From Bin127 sp965203505 (lineage in GTDB: Bacteria > Chloroflexota > Dehalococcoidia > Lucifugimonadales > Lucifugimonadaceae), in contig OZ241880.1 in NCBI GenBank assembly GCA_965203505.1, positions 1,488,001 through 1,552,000 of the forward strand: a stretch of 64,000 bases of DNA, written 5' to 3'. The notes beneath the pieces are model-generated. The model was not told the origin of the DNA and did not search any database. It saw nothing but the letters and a program-made list of their open reading frames with translations. Below are positions 63,318 through 64,000 of this stretch, piece after piece (positions within the stretch are counted from its first letter, which is position 1; every line of letters starts with the position of its first letter). The position numbers and the translations under genes were made by a program.

Positions 63318-64000
63318 TTAACCGATCGCCGCCGCCAATTCGACATCGACATTGTCGTCGACGAAGTACCGAACGCGGGTTTTCTTGTATTCGCGATGAC
63401 TGTAAAGAAGCTGATAGTCGTCGAGCTCTGTCTCGGCGGCGATGGCGTCTGCTATCTCTTCGCATTCCTGTCGAGTGACGGCGTGGATCATCGTGAAATG
63501 GGAGAAGCGCCAGTCTTCGTATCTAGGTCTCTCGTAGCAATGCGTAACCGCTGGATGCTTGGCCATCATTTGACCCACGTCGATGGATCGCTGTTCCGGC
63601 ACGTTCCACACAGCCATCGCATTGGCTGAGAAACCAGCCCGCCGGTGGTGGAGAACAGCGGCGTATCTACGCATCAGGCGACGCTCAACCATTTCATCCG
63701 ACTTGGCGAAAAGCTCCGAAACTGTAAGTCCCAATCGGTTCGCCATATCGTCAAAAGGACGCGTTTCAAGCGGAATGTCGTCTTGGAATTCGCGGACGAA
63801 GGCGATGTCGAAATCTGTCAGATCTGGATCCGCGGTTGGAACGTTCGATGCGGAACCTCCATTCGATTTTCCGTTGGCGTACTGAGCGTCCGGAACAAAG
63901 TAACTGCTCGCGTTGGATACGCGGTTGACCATGTCGAAGTTCACGCCGATCTTGAAGAATCGGATCGTGGGCAGAATTCGTGCCGTTTCGGCACCCGATA
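63318..64000 (-). CDS. Siroheme decarboxylase-like AsnC/Lrp-family protein (AhbA/B, NirDL type), 5' end outside window
   Basis: The frame stays open to the right edge; an internal GTG at 63944 is not convincing because upstream codons read A-R-I-L-P-T-I-R-F-F-K-I-G-V, typical of the end of a first AhbA/NirD domain. The visible second domain has F-x-x-M-A-x-x-L-G-L, R-R-Y-A-A-V-L-H-H-R-R-A-G-F-S-A-N-A-M and H-C-Y-E-R-P-x-Y-x-D-W. It probably is a fused siroheme decarboxylase. Confidence 0.82.
   Translation of the reverse strand, partial: SGAETARILPTIRFFKIGVNFDMVNRVSNASSYFVPDAQYANGKSNGGSASNVPTADPDLTDFDIAFVREFQDDIPLETRPFDDMANRLGLTVSELFAKSDEMVERRLMRRYAAVLHHRRAGFSANAMAVWNVPEQRSIDVGQMMAKHPAVTHCYERPRYEDWRFSHFTMIHAVTRQECEEIADAIAAETELDDYQLLYSHREYKKTRVRYFVDDNVDVELAAAIG

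Overview
The window looks like a gene-dense, roughly 50-55% GC chromosome segment from an uncultivated, probably marine or soil Chloroflexota of the SAR202/Dehalococcoidia type. That placement is inference. It rests on an alternative complex III (Act) operon joined to cytochrome c maturation genes, many small-molecule catabolic enzymes (enolase superfamily, HpcH aldolase, RraA-like, Gfo/Idh/MocA, SDR), a Ni-superoxide dismutase, a FabL-type enoyl reductase and a siroheme-based haem branch. No phage genes, transposases or CRISPR arrays were seen.

Layout. 1-2734 (+): rbfA end, truB, CPA2 antiporter. 2789-9376 (+): tRNA-Arg(CCG) and an AddB/AddA-like helicase-nuclease pair. 9414-18747: SDR, M20 peptidase, a HigBA-like toxin-antitoxin pair, RraA-like protein, MBL hydrolase, phosphodiesterase-like protein, a KDR-aldolase-like/rhamnonate-dehydratase-like convergent pair and an EndoQ-like PHP nuclease. 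18807-18881: tRNA-Pro(TGG). 18903-23419 (-): cysC, two hot-dog dehydratases, plsX, fabG and fabL, a fatty acid/phospholipid block. 23460-36663 (-): cytochrome c biogenesis genes downstream of a complete act operon, read from a predicted promoter near 36800. 36838-37209 (-): an unknown gene.

37210-38778 has no credible protein gene. A good sigma70-like promoter at 37686-37713 precedes about 700 nt of dense perfect helices on the + strand, flanked on both sides by arrays of the same four hairpin repeats. I read this as a large structured non-coding RNA in a repeat-bounded element. From memory only, part of it resembles HEARO/omegaRNA (the IscB guide RNA), but no IscB lies in the window. It is the most interesting object here.

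38779-43558 (+): 2-oxoacid dehydrogenase E1 alpha/beta, a DUF971 gene (-), an oxidoreductase and RadC. 44295-49095 (+): 5-oxoprolinase PxpABC followed by gamma, biotin-carrier and beta subunits of a Na+-pumping decarboxylase, with no alpha subunit present. 49186-56725 (+): DapA-like, TauE-like, a methylcitrate-cycle set (prpB, prpC, prpD-like), a ThDP enzyme and a cupin. 56819-57844: divergent sodN and sodX-like protease. 57848-64000 (-): a compact operon ahb-like, sirC, hemC, cobA-hemD, hemB, aquaporin, arsC.

The haem operon, the haem lyase genes and the multi-haem Act complex form one theme: making haem, attaching it to c-type cytochromes and using them to move electrons from quinol. The remaining genes suggest a heterotroph scavenging organic acids, peptides and sugar acids.
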